Shown: positions 1-9,847, counted from the stretch's first letter. The stretch is 64,000 nt of DNA from Desulfomicrobium baculatum DSM 4028 (GCF_000023225.1 NC_013173.1:2172501-2236500), one strand, 5' to 3'. The notes: a model not told the origin generated them from the sequence alone. Program-made: numbers and translations.

Positions 1-2
1 AG

Positions 3-77
3 AAAATAGGCATCCACACCTTCAACGAACTGCGTCAAGGAGGGATGTACTTCCTTGATCTTCTGAACCAGAATTAA
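3..77 (+). CDS. C-terminal end of an unidentified protein (partial)
   Basis: An open frame enters from the left edge and stops at TAA 75-77. The 24 visible residues (KIGIHTFNELRQGGMYFLDL followed by LNQN) have a normal protein-like composition and their codons resemble those of the following genes. There is too little to assign a family. The frame could be a chance opening, so this is a low-confidence partial gene end. Confidence 0.4.
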   Translation, partial: KIGIHTFNELRQGGMYFLDLLNQN

Positions 78-627
78 TTCCCTGACAGAATACTTCGCAC
101 TAGTCCTTGCGGAATTCAAAATTTGCAAAGCGCAGAGCCCTTGCGTTCGAAAAAAATACCCCCACTTGTTTCAACAATTACAAATAGTTAAGACAATTCA
201 AACCTTTTCACAGGCTTTCACAGCGGCGCGATGATCGAAAACATCCCGACGGACGGGAATCCGTCATCACAGCATACCCCGCTCCTCTCCCCAAAACCAA
301 ATCTCCCCGCGACCATGCACAGAAAAAAACATCCGCGTCTGATTTTTCATTCTTCATGATTTGAAAAATTGCAGAATTATCTGTATCCGTCATCATGAAC
401 AACCCATATCTTGCCCTATCCTCGTGCTACGGCAATGAATTGGCACCGCTCACCACGCTACGACCACGATCTGCGAATCGACTGTTTTTTGCAAATGATC
501 ATGCTATGTTAAGATTTCAAACACATACGACAAATCGCTACAGTGATATATATCTCAAGAGAAAGCACGAGTCACGTAACATTCATTTTTTATTGGATAT
601 GATTACGACATTCCCGAAAACCGGGTC
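78..627. other. AT-rich intergenic region
   Basis: About 550 bases between the partial left-edge gene and the flavin reductase. The short open frames here have no Shine-Dalgarno sequence and odd composition, and I do not accept them as genes. The region probably holds the promoter of the reductase, but I cannot place a convincing -35/-10 pair. Confidence 0.5.
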
Positions 628-2004
628 ATGAAATCTGAACAAACGGAGTTACTTTTGAAAACCCGAAAATTCGACGTCATCGTCCTGGGCTCCGGAGTCG
701 CCGGAGGCCATGTTGCCACACGCTGCCACAAGGCCGGACTGAGCGTGGCGCTGGTGGAAAGCCACGGTTTCGGGGGCACCTGCCCTCTGCATGGTTGCGA
801 ACCCAAGAAAGTGATGGCCGATGCCGCAGAGACTGTGGAACGCTTCAACAATGCCTCCGGATCAGGCCCGGTCGGCTCCGCCAAGCTCGACTGGGTGGAA
901 CTCATGCGCTTCAAACGCACCTTCACGGACGACTTGCCGGACAAAATCCAAAAACACTACGAAAAGCTAGGCATCCACACATTCACTGCGGCCGGAATCT
1001 TTGCCGGACCAAACACCATCGTCAGCGGAAATTCACGGCTTGAAGCCTCCCATATCTGCATTGCAACCGGCTCAACTCCCAGGGAGTTGCACATCCCGGG
1101 CAGCAGTCTGCTGTCTTCCAGCAACGATTTCTTGGCCATGCCAACCCTGCCGGAGAGGATCGCCTTCATCGGAGGCGGATTCATAGCCTTTGAAATGGCC
1201 CACATTGCGGCAGCGGCCGGTGCGCACGTAACGATTGTTCATCGCAGCCAGCGGTTTCTCAAAAAGTTTGACGCCGACCTGGTGAAGCGACTGGCTGAAC
1301 ATCTGGAAAAAATGGGGGTGAAATTTTATCAGAACTGTCCACCCCACTCCATCGAAAAGGATGGCAGCGCGTTGGTATTGAAAGCCGGAGAAGACGGCAG
1401 CCAAAGCTTTGCGGCGGACGCAATCTTCAACGCGGCCGGGCGTATCCCAAACCTGGCGGACCTTGACCTGCCCACCGGCAACATCGACACGCACAAAGGA
1501 GGAGTCGCCGTCAACGCCTGCATGCAGAGTCTCTCCAACCCTAGCGTATTCGCTGCCGGAGACGTCATCGCCGAAACCATGCCCCTCACTCCCGTGGCCA
1601 GCGTGGAGGCGGAAGTCGTGGCCAAAAACATCATCGAAGGCCCAATACACGAAATCAGCAAGGACGTGACGCCATTCGCCCTGTTCACCTACCCGCCGCT
1701 GGCAGGCGTGGGCATGCTCGAAGAAGAGGCGCACGAGCAGGGCTTAGGATTTGATGTCATCCATGGAGATTCGGCAGGGTGGTCGGAATACCAGCGCATC
1801 GGGCAGCAGTGCGCGGGATTCAAGCTGCTGGTCGATAAAGAGACGCGCCAACTCCTCGGGGCGCACGTTTTGGGTGACGCGGCAGAGGAAACGATCAACC
1901 TATTCGCACTGGCCATGCGCAAGAAGGTCGATGTGGACGAATTGCGATCCATGTTGTGGGCATACCCGTCTTTTGGGTACGCAATCAAATACATGTTCAG
2001 ATAA
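628..2004 (+). CDS. FAD-dependent pyridine nucleotide-disulfide oxidoreductase (glutathione/mercuric reductase-like)
   Basis: Homodimeric flavoprotein of the dihydrolipoamide dehydrogenase/glutathione reductase family, which moves electrons between NAD(P)H and a disulfide or metal substrate. Visible in order: N-terminal FAD fold (VIVLGSGVAGG), redox-active disulfide GGTCPLHGCEPKK (CxxxxC; the lysine pair follows as in the family), NAD(P)-binding GGGFIAFEMAH near residue 185, FAD motif VFAAGDVI near 310, and a C-terminal dimerisation domain. The usual C-terminal His-x4-Glu catalytic pair is not evident (the end is WAYPSFGYAIKYMFR), which argues against a true lipoamide dehydrogenase. The start is uncertain: ATG 628 has no ribosome-binding site, whereas TTG 655 has GGAG at 645-648 and would begin MKTRKFDVIV, a typical start for the family. 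The physiological substrate is unknown. Confidence 0.85.
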   Translation: MKSEQTELLLKTRKFDVIVLGSGVAGGHVATRCHKAGLSVALVESHGFGGTCPLHGCEPKKVMADAAETVERFNNASGSGPVGSAKLDWVELMRFKRTFTDDLPDKIQKHYEKLGIHTFTAAGIFAGPNTIVSGNSRLEASHICIATGSTPRELHIPGSSLLSSSNDFLAMPTLPERIAFIGGGFIAFEMAHIAAAAGAHVTIVHRSQRFLKKFDADLVKRLAEHLEKMGVKFYQNCPPHSIEKDGSALVLKAGEDGSQSFAADAIFNAAGRIPNLADLDLPTGNIDTHKGGVAVNACMQSLSNPSVFAAGDVIAETMPLTPVASVEAEVVAKNIIEGPIHEISKDVTPFALFTYPPLAGVGMLEEEAHEQGLGFDVIHGDSAGWSEYQRIGQQCAGFKLLVDKETRQLLGAHVLGDAAEETINLFALAMRKKVDVDELRSMLWAYPSFGYAIKYMFR

Positions 2005-2041
2005 CTTAACATGCTGTTCTAAAATACCAAAATCCACAGCG

Positions 2042-2063
2042 GGAGCGGTCGACCGGCCGCTCC
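2042..2063. terminator. Possible terminator hairpin between convergent genes
   Basis: GGAGCGG (2042-2048) pairs with CCGCTCC (2057-2063) around an 8-nt loop. It sits in the 83-bp gap between the ends of two converging genes. There is no good T-run on either side, so termination efficiency is uncertain. Confidence 0.45.
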
Positions 2064-2087
2064 TGCGATTTGTGCAATTCGGGGGGC

Positions 2088-5000
2088 CTACTCTCCTGAT
2101 CGCTTTTCTTCCTGCACGGCACCATCCATTTCCAGATTCCGGAAAAAGGCCGTGGTGTCTCCCTTGGCCCAAAGGCCGACGTAACCGGCAACGGGCCGGG
2201 GGGCAGTGAAACGCAGACTGCGCCCATCAACCACGCGGGCGGTGATCTCCTTCCCCATCACCCTCACCTCAAGACCAAACCAACTGCCCACAGACATTTT
2301 CATAGCGATCCGCGTCAAAAACTGTCTGGTGTTGTTCACAAATTCGAGCAGTTGCAGCTCCCCTGCGGCGGCATCTGCAGCCAGCACCAGACAATTTCCC
2401 ACGTTGGCCAGGCCGAAAGCCAGCCCGGCGGCGAGGTCCACGCATCCGGCCTCGATGCGCACATCGACCCGGATGCGTCCATCTTCGTGCCGACTGTCAC
2501 GCTTCACGGCTACGGGATAGTAGTGCCGGGCATGCCGCTTCTCCAAAAATTTCCGGTACCGTTCGCCCAGCACCGAACTCGCCGCAAAATGCAGCGCGCA
2601 CGTGACTGTCTGCCCCATACGCGCCCCGTCCTGCATGATGACCTCCAGGCCGTCCATTTCAGAAAGGGACCATTGGCCGAAAGATGCGTAAAAACCGGGA
2701 AGGCGCTTTTCGGAACGATCCAGAAAATCATATTCCTGCCTGAAGAACAACTCGGTCAGAGTCTGCACCTCCGTCTGGTTCGGGATAGCGAGATCGAGCA
2801 GCCTGCTGCACCCCAGCAGACGGCCGGTCTGATCCAGAACATCTTCCATTGCCGGACAGTCAAGACCTCTGAGAGCTGCCTGCAGCATGTCCCCGCTGAT
2901 CTCGACCTCGTAGCCCAGTCGGCCAAGAACATTGGATAAAAACTCGATGCGCAGGGCCTTGCCGGAACTGGTGCCGGCCCCGCCCGAAAACTGCAGGGTT
3001 ATGATGTTGGCATCCGGCTCATCCGAACAGAGCGCATCCAGATTCGAATAATGGTATCCGAACTTGACGCTCAGGTTCAGATATTCGGCGGAGACCAGGG
3101 CGTAGGATTTCGTTTGCAGCGGCACGGTGCCTCCGGGCCCCATGCTCCCGGACATGAGGGCCATGAAGTTGCGCCCGCTGATGTCCACGTTACCGGCCCA
3201 GGTCACCCCCGGATGGGCCAGGCCCCGCCATAGCGCGGCCATGGGTTTGGAACGGATGTGCTCCGGGCGAATCTCGTCGCAGGTACGCAGTCCCTCGGCC
3301 AATCCGCCGCCCAGATCAATGAAATGCATGGCCAGGGGAATATTGGCGCTCATGCTGCGCGAAACCAGGGATTCACCGGCGAGCCTGGAGATGTTGAACA
3401 TTTCCTCCATGGCCTTTTCGTGGGCGAAGCGGATCAGGTCATGCAGAGTGCGACACCCCCCGGGGGTGAACTCCGGCGATTTGGGGTCGGTCAGATTGAG
3501 GGGAGAAATGCGTTCCAGCAGTTCGCGCAGATGCCTGCCAATGGGCCCACGGCCTTCATCTTCTTCCCTGCCGGGCAGCTTTCGGGCCAGTTCGGGGATG
3601 AGGCCCTGATAGACCTCCCCTTCTTCCGCCAGCAAGGTGATCTCTTGGCCGGTGGATATTCTCGTCGTGGCCTCGCGGGTGTCCATGAGGGCCGGGACAT
3701 TGAACTCCCGCGCCACGGAAGCCAAATGGCTGGCCACTCCGCCCAGATCGGTGATCAGCCCTCGGGCCCGGCTCATGTAGGGGGCCAGATCGGGCGCGGC
3801 CGTACGGGCGACAAGGATGGCATTTTCAACCTGGTCCGGTTGCAACTCCGCCGAAACAAGAACCGCCTTGCCCGAAACCCTGCCGGGTGATGCCGTTTGA
3901 CCGGCGGACAAGATCAGCTCCATGCCGTCAGTCTTCAAGGCGGCCGCGGGTTTGTCTACCTTGGTCATGCCCAAGGGGCGCGACTGAAGAAAAACGATCC
4001 GCCCTTCCGCATCTTCCGCCCATTCGATATCCTGCGGCGCGCCGAAATGGGCTTCGAGCCGAAGTCCGGAGCGCACCAAATCAACGACGCTCGAATCCGC
4101 CAGCGCAGGCGTCATGTTTTCCGGATCATCGCCTTTGGGCTGGACGCTGCGCCGGGCGATTGACAATGAGTCACGATCAACCCGGTATACATCCGGCGAG
4201 GCGGTCCCCCCGACCACCTGCTCGCCCAAACCCAGGGCCGCGTCGATACGTGCTTGCCTAGCCGTCGGGATGGAAGGATCGACAGTATACAGGACGCCGC
4301 TGGCCCTGGCATCGACCAAATCCACGGCGGCCACGGCCATGGGTGTGGCCGCGTCGGACAACCCGTACCGCAACCGGTACAGGATGGCGCGAGGCGTGTA
4401 TTTACTGGCCAGAACTGTGCGATAGGCCGTGGGCAGATCCTTTTCTTCAACCGGAAGCACACTTGCGTACTGACCGGCAAAAGAGGCCGCGGTGTCCTCT
4501 CCCACGGCGCTGCTGCGAACTGCCATGCGTGGTTTGCGGCCAAGTCGCCTGGACAGCGCAAGAAATTCACCCTGCATGGCCTCCTCCAGAGCGCCTGGCA
4601 ACGGAGCGGCCAGAATTTTTTCCCGAATCAGTCGACACGCCTCGCCCTTGTCCGCCGCGTCCGGATCAAAATCGGCCAGCATTTCTTCCACGGGCTCAAG
4701 CAAGCCGTTATCGCGCAGAAAGAGATCAAAGCCTGCCGTCGTGACGACAAACCCGTCCGGAGCCGACAGCCCGAGCACATTGGTGATCTGCGCCAAATTG
4801 GCGGCCTTGGCGCCGGCCAGAGGCACGTCTTTTGCGCCCAGTTCCGCGAAAGACAACGTCAGGGGGCCGTCGATGACCGGCCTCGTGCGCTGGATCAAGG
4901 CGTCAAGCTCCCCGGCCACGGTATCAAAAACGGATAAAATCTCCTCGTACCGATGACCTGAAAGCTCATTCAAGGATTCCACCAGCCCCTTGACCTGAAC

Positions 5001-5201
5001 CAGAAGCTCCGTGCCACGACGCTGGATGAAGGCCAAAGTGGCCAGACCAGCCCCCCGGTCCAGCATTTCAAGCTCAGCCAGGATGCGCAGAGCGCGATGA
5101 TTGTGCTCCAGAAAGGCATCGTAATGCCGAAAACGTCGCGAGGCCTGACCGTCCTGGTTCGCCAGCAGGTGGCAGGAATCGTGCTTGGAAAATAAGGGCA
5201 T
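2088..5201 (-). CDS. PEP/pyruvate-binding (PEP synthase-like) protein with unusual C-terminal half
   Basis: A protein of 1037 residues. Residues 1-105 are helical. Residues about 110-410 form a PPDK/PEP-synthase-type ATP-grasp domain (GAKAANLAQI, RSSAVGEDTAASFAGQY, DIEWAEDAEG, FLQSRP). Residues about 430-520 are a phosphohistidine swivelling domain, with His492 in GGVASHLA as the likely phospho-acceptor. The C-terminal PEP-binding TIM barrel of true PEP synthase or PPDK is absent. It is replaced by some 500 residues that I do not recognise, ending in a beta-rich segment (GYVGLWAKGDTTAFFRNLEM) like the laminin-G/DUF1080 sandwich. The protein may be a phosphotransfer or regulatory relative rather than PEP synthase. 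ATG 5201 follows GGAG by about 6 nt. Confidence 0.8.
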   Translation of the reverse strand: MPLFSKHDSCHLLANQDGQASRRFRHYDAFLEHNHRALRILAELEMLDRGAGLATLAFIQRRGTELLVQVKGLVESLNELSGHRYEEILSVFDTVAGELDALIQRTRPVIDGPLTLSFAELGAKDVPLAGAKAANLAQITNVLGLSAPDGFVVTTAGFDLFLRDNGLLEPVEEMLADFDPDAADKGEACRLIREKILAAPLPGALEEAMQGEFLALSRRLGRKPRMAVRSSAVGEDTAASFAGQYASVLPVEEKDLPTAYRTVLASKYTPRAILYRLRYGLSDAATPMAVAAVDLVDARASGVLYTVDPSIPTARQARIDAALGLGEQVVGGTASPDVYRVDRDSLSIARRSVQPKGDDPENMTPALADSSVVDLVRSGLRLEAHFGAPQDIEWAEDAEGRIVFLQSRPLGMTKVDKPAAALKTDGMELILSAGQTASPGRVSGKAVLVSAELQPDQVENAILVARTAAPDLAPYMSRARGLITDLGGVASHLASVAREFNVPALMDTREATTRISTGQEITLLAEEGEVYQGLIPELARKLPGREEDEGRGPIGRHLRELLERISPLNLTDPKSPEFTPGGCRTLHDLIRFAHEKAMEEMFNISRLAGESLVSRSMSANIPLAMHFIDLGGGLAEGLRTCDEIRPEHIRSKPMAALWRGLAHPGVTWAGNVDISGRNFMALMSGSMGPGGTVPLQTKSYALVSAEYLNLSVKFGYHYSNLDALCSDEPDANIITLQFSGGAGTSSGKALRIEFLSNVLGRLGYEVEISGDMLQAALRGLDCPAMEDVLDQTGRLLGCSRLLDLAIPNQTEVQTLTELFFRQEYDFLDRSEKRLPGFYASFGQWSLSEMDGLEVIMQDGARMGQTVTCALHFAASSVLGERYRKFLEKRHARHYYPVAVKRDSRHEDGRIRVDVRIEAGCVDLAAGLAFGLANVGNCLVLAADAAAGELQLLEFVNNTRQFLTRIAMKMSVGSWFGLEVRVMGKEITARVVDGRSLRFTAPRPVAGYVGLWAKGDTTAFFRNLEMDGAVQEEKRSGE

Positions 5202-5321
5202 GGAATTCTCCGCAAAAAAGAGTGCAGACGGTCTATGTCACGTCATCCAGTTCACAAACCAAACGCCACCGCATGGCTCAAGCATCAGCCTTGCCGTTTT
5301 CATCCGTACCGAAGGTTCATG

Positions 5322-7247
5322 CTAGAGAGGCCAAAACCATACCAGAAGCGGAAGCCCCAGGGCGACGACCACGCAGTCCATGGGTAGGCCCATGCGCCAG
5401 TAATCGCCAAAACGAAATCCGCCGGGGCCGAGGATCAGGGTGTTGTTCTGGTGCCCGATGGGGGTCAGGAAAGCGCAGGAAGCGCCGATGGCAACGGCCA
5501 TCAAAAAAGTGTCCGGATTGACGCCGAGCTGAATCGCCGCGCCCAGCCCGATGGGAGCCATCACGGCCGCCGTTGCGGCATTGTTCATGAGATCGGTCAA
5601 AACCATGGTCGTGAGCATGACCACGGCCAGTCCGACAAGGGCATTGCCCTGGGCCACATTTTCCAGCAGCAGGCGCGCGATCAGATCGGCCGCGCCGGTA
5701 TGCTGCATGGCTCCGGCAACCGGCAGCAGCGCTGCCAGCAGCACAATCACCGGCCAGTCCACCGCCTCGTAGACAGAACGCAAGGGCACGATGCGCAGCG
5801 CCATGGACGCGAGCACTCCGGCGGCGAACGCCACTGCCGCAGGCAGCAGTCCCAGAGCCGCCAGGCTCACGGAAATCACCATGATGCCCGTGGCCATGAG
5901 CGCTTTGCGTTTGTCGGGAATGCGCAGATCCCTCTGCGCCAAGGGCACGCAGCCGGAATTGCCGGCAAACCCGCTCAAACGGTCACGTTGCCCCTGCATC
6001 AGCAGCACATCGCCGGGCTTGATCCGCATTGAACGCAATCGCGCCATGCTGCACTCGCCCTGACGGGCAATAGCGAGCAGGTTAATGCCGTACCGCGTTC
6101 GCAGCAGCAGGTCGCTGGCTGAACTTCCGACAATTTTGGATTCCGGCAATACCGCCATCTCCATCAGCGCAGTCTCTTCCGTGCGCGGAGAGTCCTCGGA
6201 CTCTTCGGTTGCCGCGGCAAGATCCGCGCGATCTTCGGGATTGTCTTCGAAGGTGGCCGGTTCAGCGTCACCCGCGCCCGGCTCCTGCGCTTCCAAGACA
6301 TCAAAATGATCTTCATCGACAGGCTTGGCATCTTTATCGTCAGGAGCATCCGGCAGCTTGTCCTCTTCCAGCTTGAGACCAAGCCGCATGAGCACCTCGT
6401 TCAGAGCCCCCACGTCTGCCTCCAGAACCAATATGTCTCCGGCATGCAGAATCTTGCCGGGCCGGGGAGAACGGACATGGATATCGTTGCGCACAAGATC
6501 CAGCATTTGCGCATCAAGCTCCTGCAGAACCGCCTTTATTTCCTGCACCTGCTTACCTTCCGTGACGCTGCCTTCCGGCACGCGAACCTCGGTGACGTAG
6601 GCGCTCATCTCGAAACCAGCCGCTCCCGCCTGCCTGCGCGCCGGGACAAGACGCCAGCCAATGAGGACGATAAAGACAATGCCCGCCAGGGTCAGCGGCA
6701 GGCCGACCAGCGAAAAATCGAACATGCCAAAGGCGTCCGTGTTCGGCTGGTTTGCGCGAAAGCCCGCGATGATAAGATTGGGTGGGGTCCCGATCAGGGT
6801 TGTGGTGCCACCCAGAATCGACCCGAAAGCAAGAGGCATCAAGACCTTGCCCGGAGGCAGGTCCAGACGTCCGGCAACCTGAATTGCGACCGGCATCAGC
6901 AAAGCCAGTGCGCCGACATTGTTCATGAAGCCGGAAAGCACGGCAGCCAGGGTGACCAAGGCCGCGATGCTGAGCGTCGGACCGGCGTTGGCCGGCAAGA
7001 CAGTCCGGGTCAGCACATCGACCGCGCCGGAGGATTGCAGACCACGACTCAGCACCAGCACGCAAGCCACCGTAACCACGGCGGGATGACCAAAACCGGC
7101 AAAGGCCTCCTGCGGTTCGACCAGGCCGAGAAGGACGCAAACCACCAAGGCACCGATCGCAACCATGTCGTGCCGCCATTTTCCCCATAAAAACATGCCG
7201 ATGGCAGCGGCTATAATCGCCATGACGAGAGCCTGGTCAAAAGTCAT
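5322..7247 (-). CDS. SLC13/DASS-family anion transporter with RCK_C domains
   Basis: Membrane carrier of 641 residues related to divalent-anion:sodium symporters and bacterial sulfate or organic-acid permeases. Membrane segments occupy residues 1-205 and 430-641, with the family-like motifs FMNNVGALALLMPVA, GSILGGTTTLIGTPPN and, in the second half, DLMNNAATAAVMAPIG. Between them lie two TrkA-C/RCK_C ligand-sensing domains (around VTEVRVPEGSV and IVGSSASDLLLRTRYG) joined by a strongly acidic linker of about 70 residues at roughly 315-390. Substrate cannot be read from sequence; sulfate or a dicarboxylate is likely. A GGGGGAGAGG ribosome-binding site precedes ATG 7247. It is divergent from the BCCT gene. 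Confidence 0.85.
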   Translation of the reverse strand: MTFDQALVMAIIAAAIGMFLWGKWRHDMVAIGALVVCVLLGLVEPQEAFAGFGHPAVVTVACVLVLSRGLQSSGAVDVLTRTVLPANAGPTLSIAALVTLAAVLSGFMNNVGALALLMPVAIQVAGRLDLPPGKVLMPLAFGSILGGTTTLIGTPPNLIIAGFRANQPNTDAFGMFDFSLVGLPLTLAGIVFIVLIGWRLVPARRQAGAAGFEMSAYVTEVRVPEGSVTEGKQVQEIKAVLQELDAQMLDLVRNDIHVRSPRPGKILHAGDILVLEADVGALNEVLMRLGLKLEEDKLPDAPDDKDAKPVDEDHFDVLEAQEPGAGDAEPATFEDNPEDRADLAAATEESEDSPRTEETALMEMAVLPESKIVGSSASDLLLRTRYGINLLAIARQGECSMARLRSMRIKPGDVLLMQGQRDRLSGFAGNSGCVPLAQRDLRIPDKRKALMATGIMVISVSLAALGLLPAAVAFAAGVLASMALRIVPLRSVYEAVDWPVIVLLAALLPVAGAMQHTGAADLIARLLLENVAQGNALVGLAVVMLTTMVLTDLMNNAATAAVMAPIGLGAAIQLGVNPDTFLMAVAIGASCAFLTPIGHQNNTLILGPGGFRFGDYWRMGLPMDCVVVALGLPLLVWFWPL

Positions 7248-7579
7248 ATTCGCCTCTCCCCCGGGATATTCAGTTCATATGCAACATGTTTTCTTCAACA
7301 AAATGCCATGAAAAATCATTTCATAAAAAATCAAACAGACTCCTTTCTTTATGTAATGCACTTACAGAATTCATCGCAAAAACGAAATAATTTTGAAAAG
7401 ATTCACGTGATACGAAACCTGCCGAGATAATCAAAAAAAAATCAACACAAAATGCAATTTTCCGAGGAGGAGCAAGTTCGCTGAAATGCTTTTTTTCTGG
7501 ATGCTTCCGCGCAAAACAGCTAAGAGTTAGACTCTGATCCGTACGTGCGCCCGTCAAGAAGCAAACCGTGGAGGCAGCC
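7248..7579. other. AT-rich divergent intergenic region
   Basis: About 330 bases between the leftward SLC13 gene and the rightward BCCT gene. It must contain both promoters, but no -35/-10 pair stands out. It contains poly-A stretches near 7436-7455 and 7595-7610. No gene was accepted here. Confidence 0.5.
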
Positions 7580-9400
7580 GTGGACAAAGGTAAAAAAATA
7601 AAAAAAAAGAGACGCGAGCCAACCTATGAGCGCAAAGCCATTGAAATGGCGCGCGAGCACTACGAAACGCAAAAGCAGAAAGCCATCCACGAACGACGGG
7701 TTTTTCGCGGTCTTCAGATCATCCCGACAAAAGCCTATTACGACGACTCCCTCGGTCACAAACCCGGAGAAAACAACTGGGTCGGATACGGATTCGATGT
7801 TCACCCCTACGTCTTTTTCGGCGCGGGAACTCTGCTTTTGACATTCATCATCGTGACGATAATGTTCAAAGAGCAGTCGGCAGTCTTTTTTCAAAGCGTA
7901 CTGGATGGAATCGGCAATACCTTTGGCTGGTTTTACATTCTTTCGGCCAACTTCTTTGTCATCACCATGATCCTGATCGCATCCAGCGACTACGGAAAAA
8001 TACGAATAGGCGGCCCGGACGCCTTGCCGGAATTCTCGACATTCAGCTGGTATTCCATGCTCATCAGCGCCGGCATGGGTATTGGCCTCATGTTCTGGAG
8101 CGTAGGCGAACCCATCTTTCATTACATGTCGCCCTCCCCAATGTTCGATGTTCCCGCCAGCACCCCGCAGTCAGCGCAGGTTGCGCTGGGGCTCACGTAT
8201 TACCATTGGGGAATTCATCCCTGGGGCATCTATGCGCTGGTCGGACTCTCGCTGGCTTTTTTCGCCTACAACCGGGGACTCCCCCTCACCATCCGTTCCA
8301 TCTTTTACCCACTTCTGGGTGAAAAAATATATGGATTCTGGGGCAATATCATCGACATTCTCTCCGTGCTGGCCACGCTTTTCGGTCTCGCCACGTCTCT
8401 TGGCCTGGGCGTAAAGCAGGTCGCGACGGGACTGACGTATCTGTTTGGCTCGCCCAACACAGTGGAATTCGCCGTGATCCTGATCGCAGCGATCACGTTC
8501 CTGGCTGTCCTTTCAGTGACTGCCGGTCTGGATAAAGGAGTCAAACTGCTGAGTATCGGCAACATGTATCTGGCTGGTGCCTTCATGATCTTTTTGTGCG
8601 CGGTGGGTCCGACGGTCTATATTCTCAAGGCTTTTACGCAGAATATCGGCTTTTACATCCAGAACCTGCCACAACTCAGCTTCTGGGTGGAAACCTATTA
8701 CGGCGCGGAAGGAAGCAACTGGCAAAATCCCTGGACCATATTTTATTGGGGCTGGTGGATCTCGTGGTCACCCTTTGTGGGCATGTTCATAGCCAGAATC
8801 TCAAAAGGAAGGACTGTACGGGAGTTCATTCTCGGGGTGATGATATTCCCGACGATACTTTCATTCCTGTGGATGTCTTCTTTCGGCGGATCAGCCCTGT
8901 GGTTGCAGATTGCCGGCAAGGTCGACATCGCGAGTGCGGTCAGTAAGGATGTTTCAACAGCACTCTTTGTGATGCTTGAAAATTTTCCGTTGTCGCAGAT
9001 CACATCATTTATCGGCATAACTCTTGTGATCGTCTTTTTTGTAACCTCATCCGATTCCGGATCATTAGTAGTGGACCATCTCACCTCAGGCGGAAAACTT
9101 GACTCTCCAATCCCGCAGCGCATTTTCTGGGCCGTCATGGAAGGCGTTTGCGCCGCTGCTCTGCTCATGGGAGGCGGATTGGTGGCGCTGCAAAGTGCAT
9201 CCATCGCCACGGGGTTGCCGTTTACCCTTGTATTGCTGATCATGTGCTACAGCTTGTACAAGGGGTTGCAGGAAGAGGACTACCACGCGCGAATCATAGA
9301 AAAGATCACCCCGGCCACGCAAACCATCCAGATCCCTCTGGGAGAAGGCGACTCCACCACCAAAATCGCTCCCCCGGCAACATCAAGTCAGGGCAGGTAA
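7580..9400 (+). CDS. BCCT-family transporter (betaine/carnitine/choline type)
   Basis: Twelve-helix secondary transporter, about 606 residues, probably importing glycine betaine or another quaternary amine for osmoprotection. The N-terminal tail is highly basic (KGKKIKKKRREPTYERKAIE) and cytoplasmic. The family signature WGWWISWSPFVGMFIARISK lies near residue 390, and GMGIGLMFWSVGEP near 170 is the family's glycine-rich helix. The start deserves attention. GTG 7568 has only a weak upstream AAGAAG, but GTG 7580 is preceded by GGAGG (7570-7574) at 5-nt spacing, so 7580 is preferred. A hairpin follows the gene at 9455-9496. Confidence 0.9.
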   Translation: MDKGKKIKKKRREPTYERKAIEMAREHYETQKQKAIHERRVFRGLQIIPTKAYYDDSLGHKPGENNWVGYGFDVHPYVFFGAGTLLLTFIIVTIMFKEQSAVFFQSVLDGIGNTFGWFYILSANFFVITMILIASSDYGKIRIGGPDALPEFSTFSWYSMLISAGMGIGLMFWSVGEPIFHYMSPSPMFDVPASTPQSAQVALGLTYYHWGIHPWGIYALVGLSLAFFAYNRGLPLTIRSIFYPLLGEKIYGFWGNIIDILSVLATLFGLATSLGLGVKQVATGLTYLFGSPNTVEFAVILIAAITFLAVLSVTAGLDKGVKLLSIGNMYLAGAFMIFLCAVGPTVYILKAFTQNIGFYIQNLPQLSFWVETYYGAEGSNWQNPWTIFYWGWWISWSPFVGMFIARISKGRTVREFILGVMIFPTILSFLWMSSFGGSALWLQIAGKVDIASAVSKDVSTALFVMLENFPLSQITSFIGITLVIVFFVTSSDSGSLVVDHLTSGGKLDSPIPQRIFWAVMEGVCAAALLMGGGLVALQSASIATGLPFTLVLLIMCYSLYKGLQEEDYHARIIEKITPATQTIQIPLGEGDSTTKIAPPATSSQGR

Positions 9401-9454
9401 ACCATGTTCCTGCGCAAATCCTCAATAATTCCGGAAGAAGACACGCCAAAAACA

Positions 9455-9496
9455 CGTCGGGACCCACGACCATGCAAATGCCCGTGGGTCCCGACG
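9455..9496. terminator. Hairpin with 14-bp perfect arms after the BCCT gene
   Basis: CGTCGGGACCCACG (9455-9468) is perfectly complementary to CGTGGGTCCCGACG (9483-9496), with a 14-nt loop. Its position 55 nt after the stop suggests a transcript end or RNA-stabilising hairpin. It lacks a T-run. Confidence 0.55.
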
Positions 9497-9700
9497 ACCA
9501 GAAACCTGTGACGGAAATCATATGAGAGCACCGCAAACCGGAAGGCTGTGCGACTCATGACCCCGGGTTCATGAAAAGCCCGACGGCAAGCGTCCAGGCA
9601 AGGGGACGTAAATATCCCCAAAAAGCATCAACGCCATTTGTCGAAATTTACGTACGTATTTCTCTTGATTGTTCCATATTTCACATGCTACCATTTTTAT

Positions 9701-9847
9701 ATGAAAACGACTCTCATTATCACAATCGCCCTGATCATAGTAGCACTCGCAATGCTGGCAGGACTGGCCAAAGCATTTGGAAAACCCAGTCGACCGATAA
9801 ATGTCTGTTTCGATCAACTGAAGAATATGGAACACAGAGATCGTTGA
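9701..9847 (+). CDS. Possible 48-residue single-pass membrane protein
   Basis: Begins MKTTLIITIALIIVALAMLA, a clean hydrophobic membrane anchor of about 20 residues, followed by a basic, polar tail with one Cys (INVCFDQLKN). No family recognised. No Shine-Dalgarno sequence precedes ATG 9701, and the reading frame stays open upstream to 9638. It may be a genuine small membrane protein or a chance frame. Confidence 0.3.
   Translation: MKTTLIITIALIIVALAMLAGLAKAFGKPSRPINVCFDQLKNMEHRDR

Noticed and set aside
395-631. Reading frame before the flavin reductase
   Set aside because: No ribosome-binding site, low-complexity composition, and overlap with the next gene.
9388-9621. Minus-strand frame containing FLVVGTHGHLHGRG, which recalls the end of universal stress proteins
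   Set aside because: It coincides with a 14-bp perfect hairpin, has no ribosome-binding site, and lacks the rest of the domain; likely a coincidence of the palindrome.
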